Below are positions 22,815 through 33,215 of a stretch of 64,000 nt of DNA, in pieces. This DNA comes from Undaria pinnatifida. Lineage: Eukaryota; Sar; Phaeophyceae; Laminariales; Alariaceae. The stretch is from positions 8,316,409 to 8,380,408 of the forward strand of contig JABAKD010000004.1 of the NCBI GenBank assembly GCA_012845835.1. The letters run 5' to 3'. Each line of letters opens with the position of its first letter. The first letter of the stretch is position 1. The notes under the pieces are model-generated. The model did no database searches. It was given only the letters and a program-made list of their open reading frames with translations, and had not been told where the DNA came from. A program made the translations under genes and the position numbers.

Positions 22815-23195
22815 ATTGGCCGGGCGAAGTCACGCCCAAGCGTCAGGCACAAGTCAAGGGGCAAACGAGAAACGAAGTGAGCCCCATTCGATGGTAGAGA
22901 GTACGCGAATAGAAACCGCGATGGTTTGCCTACCACCAACAGCACTCTTTACCTGCTTCGGACGTGTTGGGGATTCTTTGAAGGTCTACCTCTAACACTT
23001 CCGACGGCGTGAGATACGTGGCAGGTATCATAGCTATGCGCTGGCTACGCGATCGCTTCCTAAGCCGGCGTCCGCAAGACAAGACAAAATCTTTCGCGTC
23101 CCTGCACGCACCTGGCCAGTGGACGCGTTCGCGCAGTAGCGACAGCGTTCTGCCTATGCCCGGGTGCCCAGGGTGACAGTGGACCTACGCGAGCA
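22815..23195 (-). pseudogene. Ty3/gypsy integrase, zinc finger and start of core (broken)
   Basis: After an in-frame TAG the minus strand reads VHCHPGHPGIGRTLSLLRER and VHWPG, the HHCC-finger region. The second cysteine pair is degenerate (SCGRR). Downstream EVLEVDLQRIPNTSEAG carries the first catalytic Asp of the DDE core. After a frame change SRFLFAYSLPSNGAHFVSRL continues the core. The sequence ends at ~22815, where the dispersed repeat begins, so the second Asp and the Glu are absent. Confidence 0.8.
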
Positions 23196-23990
23196 AGTCG
23201 CCTACCAAAGATCGTGGCACGGACAAGAACGACGTACGCCTTTCCAGGTTCCCTCGCTGCTCTATCTCGTACTTTACCGATCCCTGATCGTCGAAAAGGT
23301 ACCTCGCCACTTCTCAATTACTAATCTGACCTTGCCCCCCTGCCCCTCCCACACTCTCAAACGCCTTCCTAACCTCCCGGAGAGGTGAATCCCCCTTCTG
23401 CCGCTTGACCAAACCCGGCACGTCCAGCAACGCCTTAATTGCCCGTTCAACCACCGCTCGTTCAGGCGGGCGCTCCCTGAACGGCAGCCCCCCATTCCCT
23501 ATGGAGGGAGTCCTCATGCTGCCGCCTGGTGGGGGCGCGGTACCCGCTCGCCCCGTCAGCGCCCCCCCCGTGGTCGCCCTTGTCGACGGCGACCCCGTCG
23601 ATCCTGGCGTGGCTGGATCAGTGTGTGACCCGGGCCCCGGTCGATCGGCGTGGTCAGGAAGCGGCCACAGCCCCACCGACGAGGCGGGCCCCCACGCCAA
23701 CTGCCTCACCGCCACGGGGGTGCAGGTCCCCAGCGCGGCGAATCGTTCGTAGAACGGGAGGGTCAGCAGTTGCTTGTCCCTCACGCCCTCTTCTTCGGAC
23801 GTTTGCGTGGCTATGACGTGGTAGCAAGGCTGTGAGACGCTGTCAACAATGCCTCCAAGCAGCGAAGGCGCAGCGGGCGAGCGTGGTTTCACCGGGCGTG
23901 GTTTCGGCGGGCTTAGGTCGGCTGTGTTCGTCGCGATAATAACCTTCTTCTCGTACTCACCCCGAGAGTCGACCACGCCTTCGATGAACG
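23190..23990 (-). pseudogene. RNase H to integrase linker of the Ty3/gypsy element
   Basis: A Pro/Arg/Gly-rich open stretch (frame 23314-23976) lies between the RNase H and the integrase. No recognised domain. Its downstream end runs into FDDQGSVKYEIEQRGNLERR and VPRSLVGDLLA, typical of the segment just before the integrase zinc finger. Confidence 0.5.
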
Positions 23991-24017
23991 GGACTAGGTC
24001 CTTCAGTAGAATTCCAT

Positions 24018-24811
24018 CTAAGGCCGGCCCTGTGGCCCCACATAATCGCCCGACTCGCCAAAGGTCGCATGATCGGGGTTGTCAATGGAATCGGCTGCGG
24101 GGCTTGGTTGGAGAAGACGGGACAACGCGTCGGGGAGCTGGTGGGATGAGCCAGCTCTCCATCGCATCGTCATGTCGAAGTCTCCCAAGCGCAGCGCCCA
24201 GCGGTACAACTTGGGGCCTAGGTTGCGGCTACGGAAGAACCAAGTAAGCGCCAAACAATCCGTGACTAGCGCGAACGAACTACCCGCTAGGTACGGCCAA
24301 ACAAACGGGCCACTTCCCACAGTACCGACATGCACTCCCTTTCTGTGGCTCCGCGCTGCTCGTCCGTCGCCGGCTGGCGGTGGCTAGCATAGGCGATGGC
24401 CGTCTCTGCTCCCTCGATTTCCTGCGTCAGGGCGCCGCCGGCCCACGCAGCACTCCTGTCTGTATGCAGTACAAACGGCGTGTCCCATGCAGGGAAGGCT
24501 GGGATGGGGGAGGAGGTCAGGGCGTGCCGGTACAGTTCTGTCCATGTGGTGAGCGGGCGGCGGGGGATTTTAAAGGCAAAGGCTGTGTTGCGCAGCATAT
24601 CTTTGAACGGTGCAGCCAATACGCGGTGTCGTTCGACGTACTGCCCAAGAGACCCTGTCAGTTCCAGGAACGTGCGCACCTCTTCAACCGCGGTAGGCGG
24701 GGTAAGCCTTGCTGTCGCTGCTAGCTTGGACTCCGTCGGCCGCAAGCCCTGCCGGTCCACTACCATCCCCACAAAATTACAGGCTCGCGCAACACCACTT
24801 GGGTTTCGCAA
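24018..24811 (-). pseudogene. Ty3/gypsy RT thumb and RNase H
   Basis: The frame 24287-24811 starts with NFVGMVVDRQGLRPTESKLA and VRTFLELTGSLGQYV (RT connection), then FVLHTDRSAAWAGGALTQ, the first catalytic Asp of retroelement RNase H. IAYASHRQPATDEQRGATER follows with the second acidic residue. After a frame change the frame 24018-24335 continues with LVTDCLALTWFF and LPDALSR, the last RNase H motifs. Expected role: removal of template RNA. Broken by at least one frameshift. Confidence 0.85.
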
Positions 24812-24814
24812 AGT

Positions 24815-25405
24815 TCACCGAAAGCCCTCTCGCTTGAAGGCGAGATAAGACCGCGGAAGCGAGGGCAAGGTGATGATGTTACCCAAACCGCCACTGTCAG
24901 TCTTCACGCAGCTATTAAGGGCGCGGTAGTTCTGGCCCAACTGCAAGCTACCATCCTTCTTGGGCACCGCCACACATCTAGCAGCCCAGGCGGAGGTGGA
25001 TTTGCCAATAATCCATCTATCCACGAGCTTCTTTACGTCTAGCTGAACATTGTCAGCCTCTTCTGGCGAAAAGTGATGTTGCTTCGCTGCGATCCGCGCA
25101 CACTCTTCGTCAATCAGGGGAGACCGCAACTTCCTCATCGTGCACGTGCGAACGTTTTGCGTGTCCCACGGGAACAGACCTGCAATGTTCTGCGGACGAA
25201 GTACGCCCTTCAGCCCTTTGTGCCGAATCACACTAAGCTGCCCCACGGAGAGCTCGACCCCACGTGATCGGTTCTCGTTGCTGCCGGACTCTAGGACAGG
25301 CGTGGGGTCGTCGGTGGACTCAGGAAGCGGGTCAGCAGGGGGTGGGGGCGAGTGTACGAACAAGGAGGGAAAATGATCCTCATTCCTCGCGTTGAGCTCT
25401 ATCAC
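24815..25405 (-). pseudogene. Ty3/gypsy reverse transcriptase, N-terminal part
   Basis: The frame holds the RT entry region: VDRWIIGKSTSAWAARCVAV, then PKKDGSLQLGQNYRALNSC, matching the W-x-x-P-x-x-x-V-x-K-K-D-G-x-x-R-x-x-x-D-Y-R-x-L-N signature with changes. It then jumps to LAFKREGFR, which belongs after the catalytic YxDD block. About 100 residues including the active site are therefore missing. The element cannot have a functional RT. Confidence 0.8.
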
Positions 25406-25880
25406 TTATGCAATCGGGTGCCCGCTTCGCACTACCGCCGGCGCCCTGCGGGTGTTAACCACCTTACAGTACATCAGGGTCCCCGGCCCCACCCGCGCCA
25501 TCCCTACTACCGCACCGCCGTCGGTGTCATACTATTCCACCGGCTGGATCAGGACCAGTTGCCACTCGTGGGGTTGGGCCCCCTGTGCGTAATTCTCTAG
25601 TGCGACTACCAAGACCCCCCCCACTTCTACCTGCCGAAACAATCGAAACTCCCATTGCAACGTACCGTCGTCTTCCCATGCCTGCCTAGTCCACGAAGCA
25701 CATTGGCAGCGACGGGACTGACGGTTGGGCGGGGGCGAGGGGCGGGGAGCGCCGGGAGCTGTCAGCAACGAGGTTCAGTGCATAGTAGAGGTCCCACGAC
25801 TGCTTGGTGACCAAGTTACGCCGTTAAAACGGCACCCACGGCGACCTGGGTGATGACTCAACCCCTTTACCTTCTCCGAG

Positions 25881-26215
25881 CTAGATGGTGCTGCTGTTGG
25901 GTTTGAAAAAGCTTGCCCCTAAGATGAAGGCGTACGGCAAATCCTTCACAATCCTGAATGCAATGTTCCCGGTCCTATTCTCGGGCGGCACCACTGTAGG
26001 CAACACCGTCGACCCCATGATCTCCATACCGGGGATCTTATTGCCCGCCGGGTTTGCAGCCTGAAGGGAGCCATTTGACCCGACGGCTAAGCATTCGCTG
26101 CCGTGCACTTCCTCCCCGGGATTGTACACTACTCCAAAATGCCGGCGATATGTAGTTGCCGCCCCCGGCCCCGGTATCAACGAGGATCCGCACCGGAATA
26201 CGCCCCGTCATTCTT
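25881..26215 (-). pseudogene. Retroelement aspartic protease (broken)
   Basis: On the minus strand near 26205-26150 the sequence reads VRILVDTGAGGG, the DTG active site of retropepsin-type proteases, followed by NYISPAFW. After a frame change the same domain continues in the frame 25881-26180 and ends with YAFILGASFF, the expected ILG-x-x-F flap-side motif. The element's protease would process Gag-Pol; here it is interrupted. Confidence 0.75.
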
Positions 26216-26481
26216 CACAGCCTGCTCTGGACCCACAGCTGCTGGTCACTCATAACTTGTTCCCCGGGAGTGAGTACCTCCCCGGGGCGCTCCTTCAGGC
26301 GTAAGATCGGCTACCCCCTCGCCTCCCAAAACCTCTACATCCTCGTCAAAGTGCAAGGCCATGACGTCGGCCTGCTCGTCGGATACCGCATACAACCGGT
26401 GCTTACCGCGCGATACCGTCCGGCTTGCATCCAACTCCGACCGCTTTTTAGCCGCGTAGGACTGAAAGTATCCAACCGGCA

Positions 26482-28559
26482 TCATGAGGGATCACGGTTG
26501 AACGAGCACTCCTGACACGGGCACGCGCCCTGGAAAGAAAAACCTGTGCTTCGACAAGAAGGCAGCTCTCTCCTGGCGCGGGGCGTCCACCTTCGGCAAC
26601 CCGGGCAGCGTTGCTGGCCCTGCATTCTCACCTGTGGTGGTGCCCTGTCCAGAGCCTCGAGGTGTCCCCTGCGAGACGGGGAGCCCCGTCGCGGGACCAT
26701 GCTTGCTGAAGGGTAACCTGTGCCGCCCCGGTGTTGAGGCCGCCTGAGTGGTAAACGCCGCGACGGCCTGGTACGAGTTGCTGGCTCCCACCTCCTGCTG
26801 TCGCGCCACATCGTATTCCAGATTGCGAGGGGAAGTGTGCCGGTCAAGAAAGGCATCCGCGGGCGGCCCCGGGTAGCTGTCCTCGCCGCCATCAATCGCG
26901 GCAAGCATCTCCGCCTCTGCTCTCCTGGAGGGTATCTTCGCAAGCAGCGCGGAGATGTCGGGACGCGACTGGCGAAACAACATTCTCACCTCCGCCATCA
27001 ATTCGCCCCTTACGGACGTGAGCCTCGGGGATGGCCCGCCATCCCTTTTTGAGCTTGCCACGGGCAGGTTGTCCATACACCGTTTTGCGCGTGGACGCAA
27101 GATCGACCAGACCAACGAAGAAGCACGGGTTTTTTCCAGCTCTAGCCGCCATTTGTAGGCTCGTTAGGTTCGTATAATCAATCTGCAGCGGGCGGATCTC
27201 TACTTGAGTGCGCAAGAGGCACTCAGGCACCACTCCCTATAGACCCGAATTGTCGAAGGCACTGGGCAGCAACAGCTGGACTAGGTGCTCCAGGAGATCG
27301 ATCAGCTGCTGTTCCGTGATGTACCTGCAACAGAAGATTGCTTTCGAAGAATGGGGACGAATCGGGTCGGCAATATACGCCCGGCATCCCAACCCCAACC
27401 GGCGCGAGGCTGCCTTCCACGCTTCCGCTTCGCGCACGGCGGTGTTGTTGAGCCCCGGTCTTTCGGGAACCCGACTGTAGCAATTCTCGCGCATTAGCTT
27501 CCTCAGCCACTCCGTGACCGAGGCATCTTGCGCTCGGATCTGGACAAATGATCCGTCAATTGCCGGAACCTCGACCAGCTCCGTTGGCGTCAGCTCGTCG
27601 TGGGTGCCCAATTGGTCCCCGATTATCTCCTGAAACAGCTCCCTCTGCAACGAAGACATGATAACCAGCTCGGGATGCAGGTGGGGTAGGCCTGCGATAA
27701 TGTGGCGGCGGTCCGGGGTGAGCGTCCAGATACCACGGTCCGCGATCCCAAGTACCTTCACGACCTTGTCCGGGAAAAAGGCTTGGTTGTTGCGCACGGA
27801 CAACTCCCCGGATGATGCCCCCTTGTAGATCGGTCCTGACGCCTTGCCGTCAATTGTGTCGTGAATACGCCTTAAGGCTATACTGGGATCCTGCATCTCC
27901 CTCACACTGCGACTCTTGCCGCCCCCCGCTCCAGTGAAGCATCGGCTACCTGCGCCTCGTGAGCCGCCGGAGTCACTGGGGCCGGTATGCTCAGGGCCTG
28001 GGCCGGTCCGCCCAAGGCCACCAGAATTTGCTGGGGTAGAGGCTCTGAAATGGGGCCTCGCTACTGCACACAGACGGGCGGCGGCGGCCCCTGAGGCAGA
28101 TGGGGGTATCCCGGACCGGGGACCTGGTGCGACCCGTACGCGGGTGGTCCCGGAGGTAGCCGCGGCTGCTGCCCCGGGCCGGGTACCTGCGGTGGCCCGT
28201 AGCCAGACTGTCCCGGAGGTAGCGGAGGCTGTCCCGAGTGGGGCCCCTGCTGCGGCCCGACATTGACCCCCTGCGGCTGCTGTGACCCGTAGGGGGGCGG
28301 TCCCGGAGGTAGCCGAGCCTGCTGCCCCGGCGGGGGACCTGCTGTGGCCCGTAGACAGGCTGTCCCGGAGGTAGCGGAAGCTGTCCCGAGTCAGGGCCCT
28401 GCTGCTGTCCGAATTTGGCCCCCTGCGGGAGCCGGGGTATCGGCCCCGAAGGTAGCGGCGGCTGCCACTGGCCACCTCCCACTGCTGGGGCGGGGAGAAC
28501 AGGGAAGGCGGCGCGACCAGGAAAGCTTCTCCCCCGTGGCGACGTGGCCCCGCCCACAA
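26482..28559 (-). pseudogene. gag-like region of the Ty3/gypsy element
   Basis: The 440-codon frame 27237-28559 begins with a long Gly/Pro/Ser/Arg-rich part. A folded-looking part follows (from about residue 215) with RRIHDTIDGKASGPIYKG and helix-rich sequence to LPSAFDNSGL. Two further frames (26892-27233 and 26492-27115) continue after frame changes and include AEVRMLFRQSRPDISALL. No clear CCHC knuckle is seen; CPCQEC near 26510 is the only Cys cluster. The identification as gag rests on position before the protease. Confidence 0.55.
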
Positions 28560-28660
28560 CAGTACGCAGCTAAGCTTAACCAGTCCTTGGACTGCCGATC
28601 TGAGTGATTATTATATTATCAATCGTATCGGGTAACGTAGTAAAATAGTCCTCCCAGTTT

Positions 28661-29510
28661 GTCATCTTGGCCTGCGAGCCTCATTTCACCTATGATTTCA
28701 ACACTATTCCTACGGGATGGCACACGATAAGTATTATAATATAACATGAATCATCATTTTTTTGTATATTTTATACTCCGGAGTATATGTTTATATATAT
28801 AGTTTTAATGCTGGAAGCACTGCCAGTATACTGAAGATGCTGCCAGCGCACTGGTGGTACTACGCGTATATTAAATGCGCAGCCATCGTTACAGAAGCAT
28901 TAACCTGGTGGCACTGTATCTATAAGTGTCATAGTACGACAGCTCTATTACCGTCACTTTTACTCTCCCGCTCAGCTACTCTTCTCACGGAGCGACACAG
29001 TGGAAGTATAATATTAATAGTATATGCCTCCTCTTTTGTCATCTGACGCGTGCTACGATAGAGGTGGGCCATTTTTTTCTATTTCTACTCCTCAATTTGG
29101 AATTAAGACCTCTTCCAAAACCTGTTTTTGGAGATTTTTTTTTGCTGCTCCTCGATGAATAATCTCATGGGCCTACGTAAAAGACGATAATGATGCAAAC
29201 GAAAATGGCGTATTTCCGACGGTTTTGGGTCAAGGAGCCCCGTCATTCAGAAAATATTCCAGACGAAAAGTGCTACCTCTACCGTAGCACGCGTCATCTT
29301 GGTCCATGAGTCTCATTGCCCGTAGGATTACAATACTATTCCTATGGGATGACGCGGTGTAAGTGTCATAATCGTCGTTGTTTTAACATGATGGACGTAC
29401 TGCCAGTATACTAAAAACAATGCCAGTGCCCTGGTGATATTGCCCGTCTATTAGGTGCGCCGCCCTCATATGGGGACTAGACCGTAGTACAAACCTGTCT
29501 CTGGCCGCCT
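28661..29510 (+). repeat. Two direct copies of a 'CATCTTGG...GCCAGTATACTG' unit flanking a MITE
   Basis: Copy 1 (28663-29040) and copy 2 (from 29295) share CATCTTGG, GAG.CTCATT, CACTATTCCTACGGGATG/ATACTATTCCTATGGGATG, AACATGA, and the motif CTGCCAGTATACT. Further GCCAGTATACTG motifs lie at 29546-29610. The unit therefore exists at least twice in tandem, with the second copy displaced by the MITE. Confidence 0.65.
29045..29294 (+). mobile_element. MITE, 250 bp, GCGTGCTACGATA family
   Basis: Ends GACGCGTGCTACGATAGAGG and CCTCTACCGTAGCACGCGT are near-perfect inverted repeats. The direct repeat CATCT (29040-29044 and 29295-29299) is a 5-bp target duplication. The interior holds CTCCTCAATTTGG, ACCTCTTCCAAAACC, TTTTTGGAG, AATCTCATGGGCC and GACGGTTTTGGGTCAAGGAG. 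No coding capacity; a transposase in trans would be needed. Confidence 0.85.
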
Positions 29511-29638
29511 ACTCCGACGTTTTGGGTCTACACCCAACATATTGAAAGCGATGCCAGTATGGAGATACTGCCAGTGTACTGGGGATGCTGCCAGTATACT
29601 GGTATGCCGCCCTCATTATGCGGACTACTGGTACTGCA

Positions 29639-29790
29639 GTTGTTGTTGTTGTTGTTGTTGTTGTTCTCACACTAACTTGCATAATCAAGTCCGTGGTCAC
29701 AGGACATGCTCCAGTCACTCTGGAGCCGAGGAATACCCCAGGGAAAAACACAAACAAACCAAAGGTGGTACACGCATATATCACAGCTGA
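29639..29790 (+). repeat. Short TTG microsatellite plus a dispersed repeat shared with 63.87 kb
   Basis: A run of eight TTG units lies at 29639-29662. The following ~70 bp (AAGTCCGTGGTCACAGGACA, CTCCAGTCACTCTGGAGC) match 63895-63945 (AAGTCCGTGGCCGCAGGACA, CCCCAGTCGCTCTGGAG). CTCCAGT...ACTCTGGAG is itself a small inverted repeat. Confidence 0.65.
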
Positions 29791-29989
29791 CGCAATTCAT
29801 GCCTCCACGGGAAACACATAAAAATGAAATCGGGACTCACCCTACGATGTGCCAGGTCCATACTGGTGCATCAATACGTCTTACTACTCGCGCCTGGAAA
29901 AACCGACTGTACCGCTTGCCACCCAAGAAAGACTACCTCGTATATATTGCACGTAGTATCTATCACTACGCATACGCACGACACAATGA

Positions 29990-30132
29990 AAAGAAAATAA
30001 GATAAAGGAAAGGAAAGAAAAGACAAGAAAGCGAAAAAACGAAAAAGGAAGGGAACGAAAAGAAAATACAAGAAAAGCAAGAAAAGACAAGACAAGAAGA
30101 GGAAGCAAGGAAAGGAAAAGAGAAAAAAAAAA
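29990..30132 (+). repeat. Polypurine tract (GAAAAG-type)
   Basis: About 140 bp of nearly pure A and G with units such as GAAAAGA and AGAAAAC. It lies 120 bp beyond the 3' end of the LINE coding frame on the opposite strand. It is not the LINE poly(A) tail, because for a minus-strand element the tail would appear as poly(T). Confidence 0.7.
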
Positions 30133-30252
30133 TGTCATACTAGCAGACCCTTGGAACCGACTAAAGACGGCATCGAGCTCATAGAGGGTATCAAGTGCAT
30201 CATCAAAGGCACTGGGGACAGAACGCAACATGGCGAAGAAGTCAGGGCGGTC

Positions 30253-32400
30253 TTACGCTATCTTCTGACGGCCATTGGAAGGCCCACAAATTTTAAGACG
30301 ATGATGGCCAGACCCAGACTTAAGTCTCTTGGGCATGACCCCTCCCCTTCCCCCCATCCCCCTCCCCCCCCCCCCTCCTCCCCTCCCCCCCTCACCCCCT
30401 CCCCTCCCCCCTCCCCCCGGACGCTTAGAGATGCCGACGGTGGATGGCGCTGCCGCAGCCTTTGCGCGTCGCTCTGCAGGTTTGCGTCTCTCCGTTTCGT
30501 CCATATTCCGCATGAACAACTCGACTCCCTCCTCTACTTGTCGAAACCACCTGCCGGCCTTCTGAGGAGCCTTTCGCCACCCATCGAACTTCATTCCAAA
30601 GACCGACATATCTTCCTTCAGATAAGCCATCCAGTCCTTCTCTTGCCCCCCTGAGTAGCCCTTACCTCCAACAAGCTCCCCAAACATCACCCTCTGTGGC
30701 AGACGCTCCTCTCCCATACGTGCTACGAATCCCGCGAACAATATCATTCGTTTGCGCACTATCACTTCTATGCTCTCGGAAGCTGTCTTGGCAAGCGCGT
30801 CGGCATACGATAGGGTGTGGTCGTCGCGCTTCCGTTTCCGCCATCCGAGGCATCGAAGGAGCACGGAGTGGCAAACCCGTCGTAGCCTGTCCTAGTCAGG
30901 CTTGTTCGGGCTCCACGTAATGCAACCGTAAAGCAATGTCTCGACCACCTCAGCTTTCAGCAACCGCACCTTCAACCGTAAGCGCACAACGGGCGATCAT
31001 AGATTTCAACCTTGTACCGCTGAAAGCATGCCCAGACCCTCTGAAGACGCCGCGTCATTTCAATGCTAAGGTCTCTGTCTGCGGTGATAGCCCCGCCCAA
31101 GTGCACAAACTCGATTGTTTGTTTGTATACCTGGCCGACTGCATTGATTGTGAACGACACCTTCCCCCCGCCTTTGGCTCGCAGGGACACAATCTCTGTT
31201 TTCGCCTCGGAGACCGTAAGCCCGAACGACGAGCACGCAGTCACGATCACCGTCATCATCCTCTCCAGCCCTTCTGATGATCGCGATACGATGCCCGCAT
31301 CGTCCACGTACAGCATACCCCACAATCTCTGCACCTCATCCCCATCCTTCATCGTTGCATCTTTCCAATGTTGCAGCACACCACCTCCCCTCCACACAGC
31401 GACGATGATATCGTGGAACTTTTCGAGAGTGTTCAATTCTCCTTCGTCGGCCAAAACCTAGAGCTCGGCCGGGAGACCATCGAGCCCTACCGCCTTTCGG
31501 TTCGCCAACGCACGGATCGCCTCCTCTACTTCGTACCTAGACGGGACATCGTCCAGTGGTCTGCACGGGGGCCACCGCTTAAGCTCGTCCACAATGCTCG
31601 GGTCAAGGGTCGGCGACTTGGTGTTAAGCAGTTTGTGAAACCACCTCACCCACCGCTCGCAGATGAAGGCATTGTCCCGCAGCAGTCGACCTTTCTCGTA
31701 TTTGATGTACTGCGAGTGAAACGTCCTCTCCCTTCCACATCCCTCCCAGTAGAAGCCAAATTGATCACCTTCTCGGATACGCCCTTCGAGTTGGCTGACG
31801 TAATCTTCGAAGAACCTCTGTACAGCTTCTGCCCGCGTGCGTTTCAGCTGTTTGGTAGTCGCCTTCAAGGCTCGCCGTAGACCACGATCGTTTGGAGCAG
31901 AACAGACCCGTTTCCTCGCGTCTTCCCTATCTTGCCATCGTCGGTTCAACTCCGCTTTCGGCTCCTCGGTTGCACACCAGCTCTTCGGTACTTGTTTGCG
32001 CCAAATAGGGGGCGCTATGTCGGCCGCATTCGACATCAGCGTCTTGGTCAGTAATGAGGTCATGTCATCAACGCTTCCGGCATTAGTACCGCGTATCGGG
32101 GAGGCAAGCTTGGCTGCTATCGCGTTTTGGAAATTCATCCGGAGATGCGGGTCCGCCATTAATCTTGGTGTATCAATAGCTCGCCGGTTTTTGATTACTC
32201 TCTTCGGACGATTTGGTGCGATGCGGCCCAAAATGCGAATATTCCTATTTCGAAGTTGTGGTCCGACTCAGCATTCTCCCTGGGTGGGGTCCGCACACTG
32301 ACATTACATACCAATAGTCTATTCACTTGCCGTGCAGTATAACTGGTTGGCGAGTGCATACGCCCGGGTCGTACCATATATATCCAGAACAGGCCCACTA
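30253..32400 (-). pseudogene. APE-type LINE retrotransposon ORF2, broken and internally deleted
   Basis: Minus-strand pieces: end of the AP-endonuclease with its SDH motif (ESDHNF, 32258-32269); a connecting domain and RT entry (31458-32231, ending GLDGLPAEL); an in-frame TAG at 31458-31460; RT continuation NTLEKFHDIIVAVWR and QHWKDATMK; then a jump to the palm motif MLYVDDAGIVSRSSEGL; then thumb and C-terminal region including LLRCLGWRKRKRDDHTLSY (30253-30864). A frameshift near 30985 and a TAG near 30892 add to the damage. The block between KDATMK and LYVDD (fingers/palm with the first catalytic Asp) is absent. Such ORFs encode target nicking and reverse transcription; this copy cannot. Confidence 0.85.
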
Positions 32401-32537
32401 CCCGGCATCAGAGCATTCATTCCTTGTGTACTATTCATTGGTAGTAACGAGGCGCGACCTCAATACCTACAGTAGTAGTCCAACCTGCGATGTGGGATGA
32501 CTACTGTGATAACTCGAATCTTTATTCTTAGATTGGA

Positions 32538-33020
32538 CACCATGTCAAAGAGTCGTGCTGTGCGTGTGTCAATCATTGAAAGGTAGTCGCACCACCTGCA
32601 TGCGTATCACACACGATGGGGGTCTCCCCTCCGGGCCTCCTGGCCGGTCACAACAAACCCAGATTTGCAACACAACACTGATCATTTGTATTATTCCAGA
32701 GAGGCAGCCAAAAGCTGCCAAAAACACGTACATGGTCTTCCCAAGTTCATGCAAAGACTAACCATTGTACTAAGCATCTTGCGGTTTTTGTTGATTCACC
32801 ATCGTTTAGCGGTCCCGACTGGACCTTTTCTTGCGAAGTGAAGCACCGAGGGTAACAGAACGAAGTAGGTGGAGCTACGGGTTGGTTGTGAACGGTGCTG
32901 GCCACCACAACTTGTACCCTATCATTATATGCAGGCGTTCGTGTCCGGGGTTAAATATTATTGCACCTTTGCCTAGAGTACGCCGTGCCCTTCTTTAGGA
33001 AACCCTCGGGCTCTTGCGAA
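32538..33020. repeat. Dispersed ~480-bp repeat, copy 2
   Basis: Collinear with 22318-22805 and about 85% similar by eye. Its right side runs directly into an RT fragment of the LINE family (33025-33210), while copy 1 borders a gypsy integrase on the right and an RT fragment on the left. Confidence 0.75.
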
Positions 33021-33021
33021 A

Positions 33022-33215
33022 TTGTCGTAACAGTACCTCCCACAGCAGCTCTCGATCTAGAGAGTCAAGCTGCGTGCGTACGCGTTATAGAGGGCTATGG
33101 AGCACAATACCATGTATAGGAGCGCTTTCTTCGACTCATCATTCGAGCTCTTGCAGTCGGCGCACGACAAGCAGAACGTCGTCCGCTGTTGATGTGACTG
33201 CGCCGGGAGGAAGCC
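33022..33215 (-). pseudogene. LINE reverse-transcriptase fragment
   Basis: On the minus strand the sequence reads SLDRELLWEVLL, matching the RT segment D-S-V-D-R-x-L-L-W-x-V-L that carries the palm helix. Upstream, degenerate sequence agrees with the preceding RT segment. It represents part of the block missing from the LINE at 30.25-32.4 kb. Confidence 0.6.

Larger units (their letters stand above)
22810..28560 (-). mobile_element. Degenerate Ty3/gypsy-like LTR retrotransposon, internal region
   Basis: Reading on the minus strand, recognisable domains follow in the order gag-like (28.56-26.5 kb), aspartic protease (26.2-25.9), reverse transcriptase (25.4-24.8), RNase H (24.6-24.0), a long linker, then integrase zinc finger and core (23.2-22.82). 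Integrase after RNase H is the Ty3/gypsy order. The frames are broken several times and the RT core is deleted. No LTR pair was found; the dispersed repeat at 22318-22805 abuts the integrase end but has no partner at 28.6 kb. Confidence 0.8.

Noticed and set aside
22318-28600. The 480-bp repeat as the LTR of the gypsy element
   Set aside because: No second copy is found at the other end near 28.6 kb, and copy 2 lies beside a LINE; left open in the findings.
29990-30132. Polypurine tract as poly(A) tail of the LINE
   Set aside because: The LINE is on the minus strand, so its tail would be poly(T) on the plus strand; the tract has the wrong polarity.
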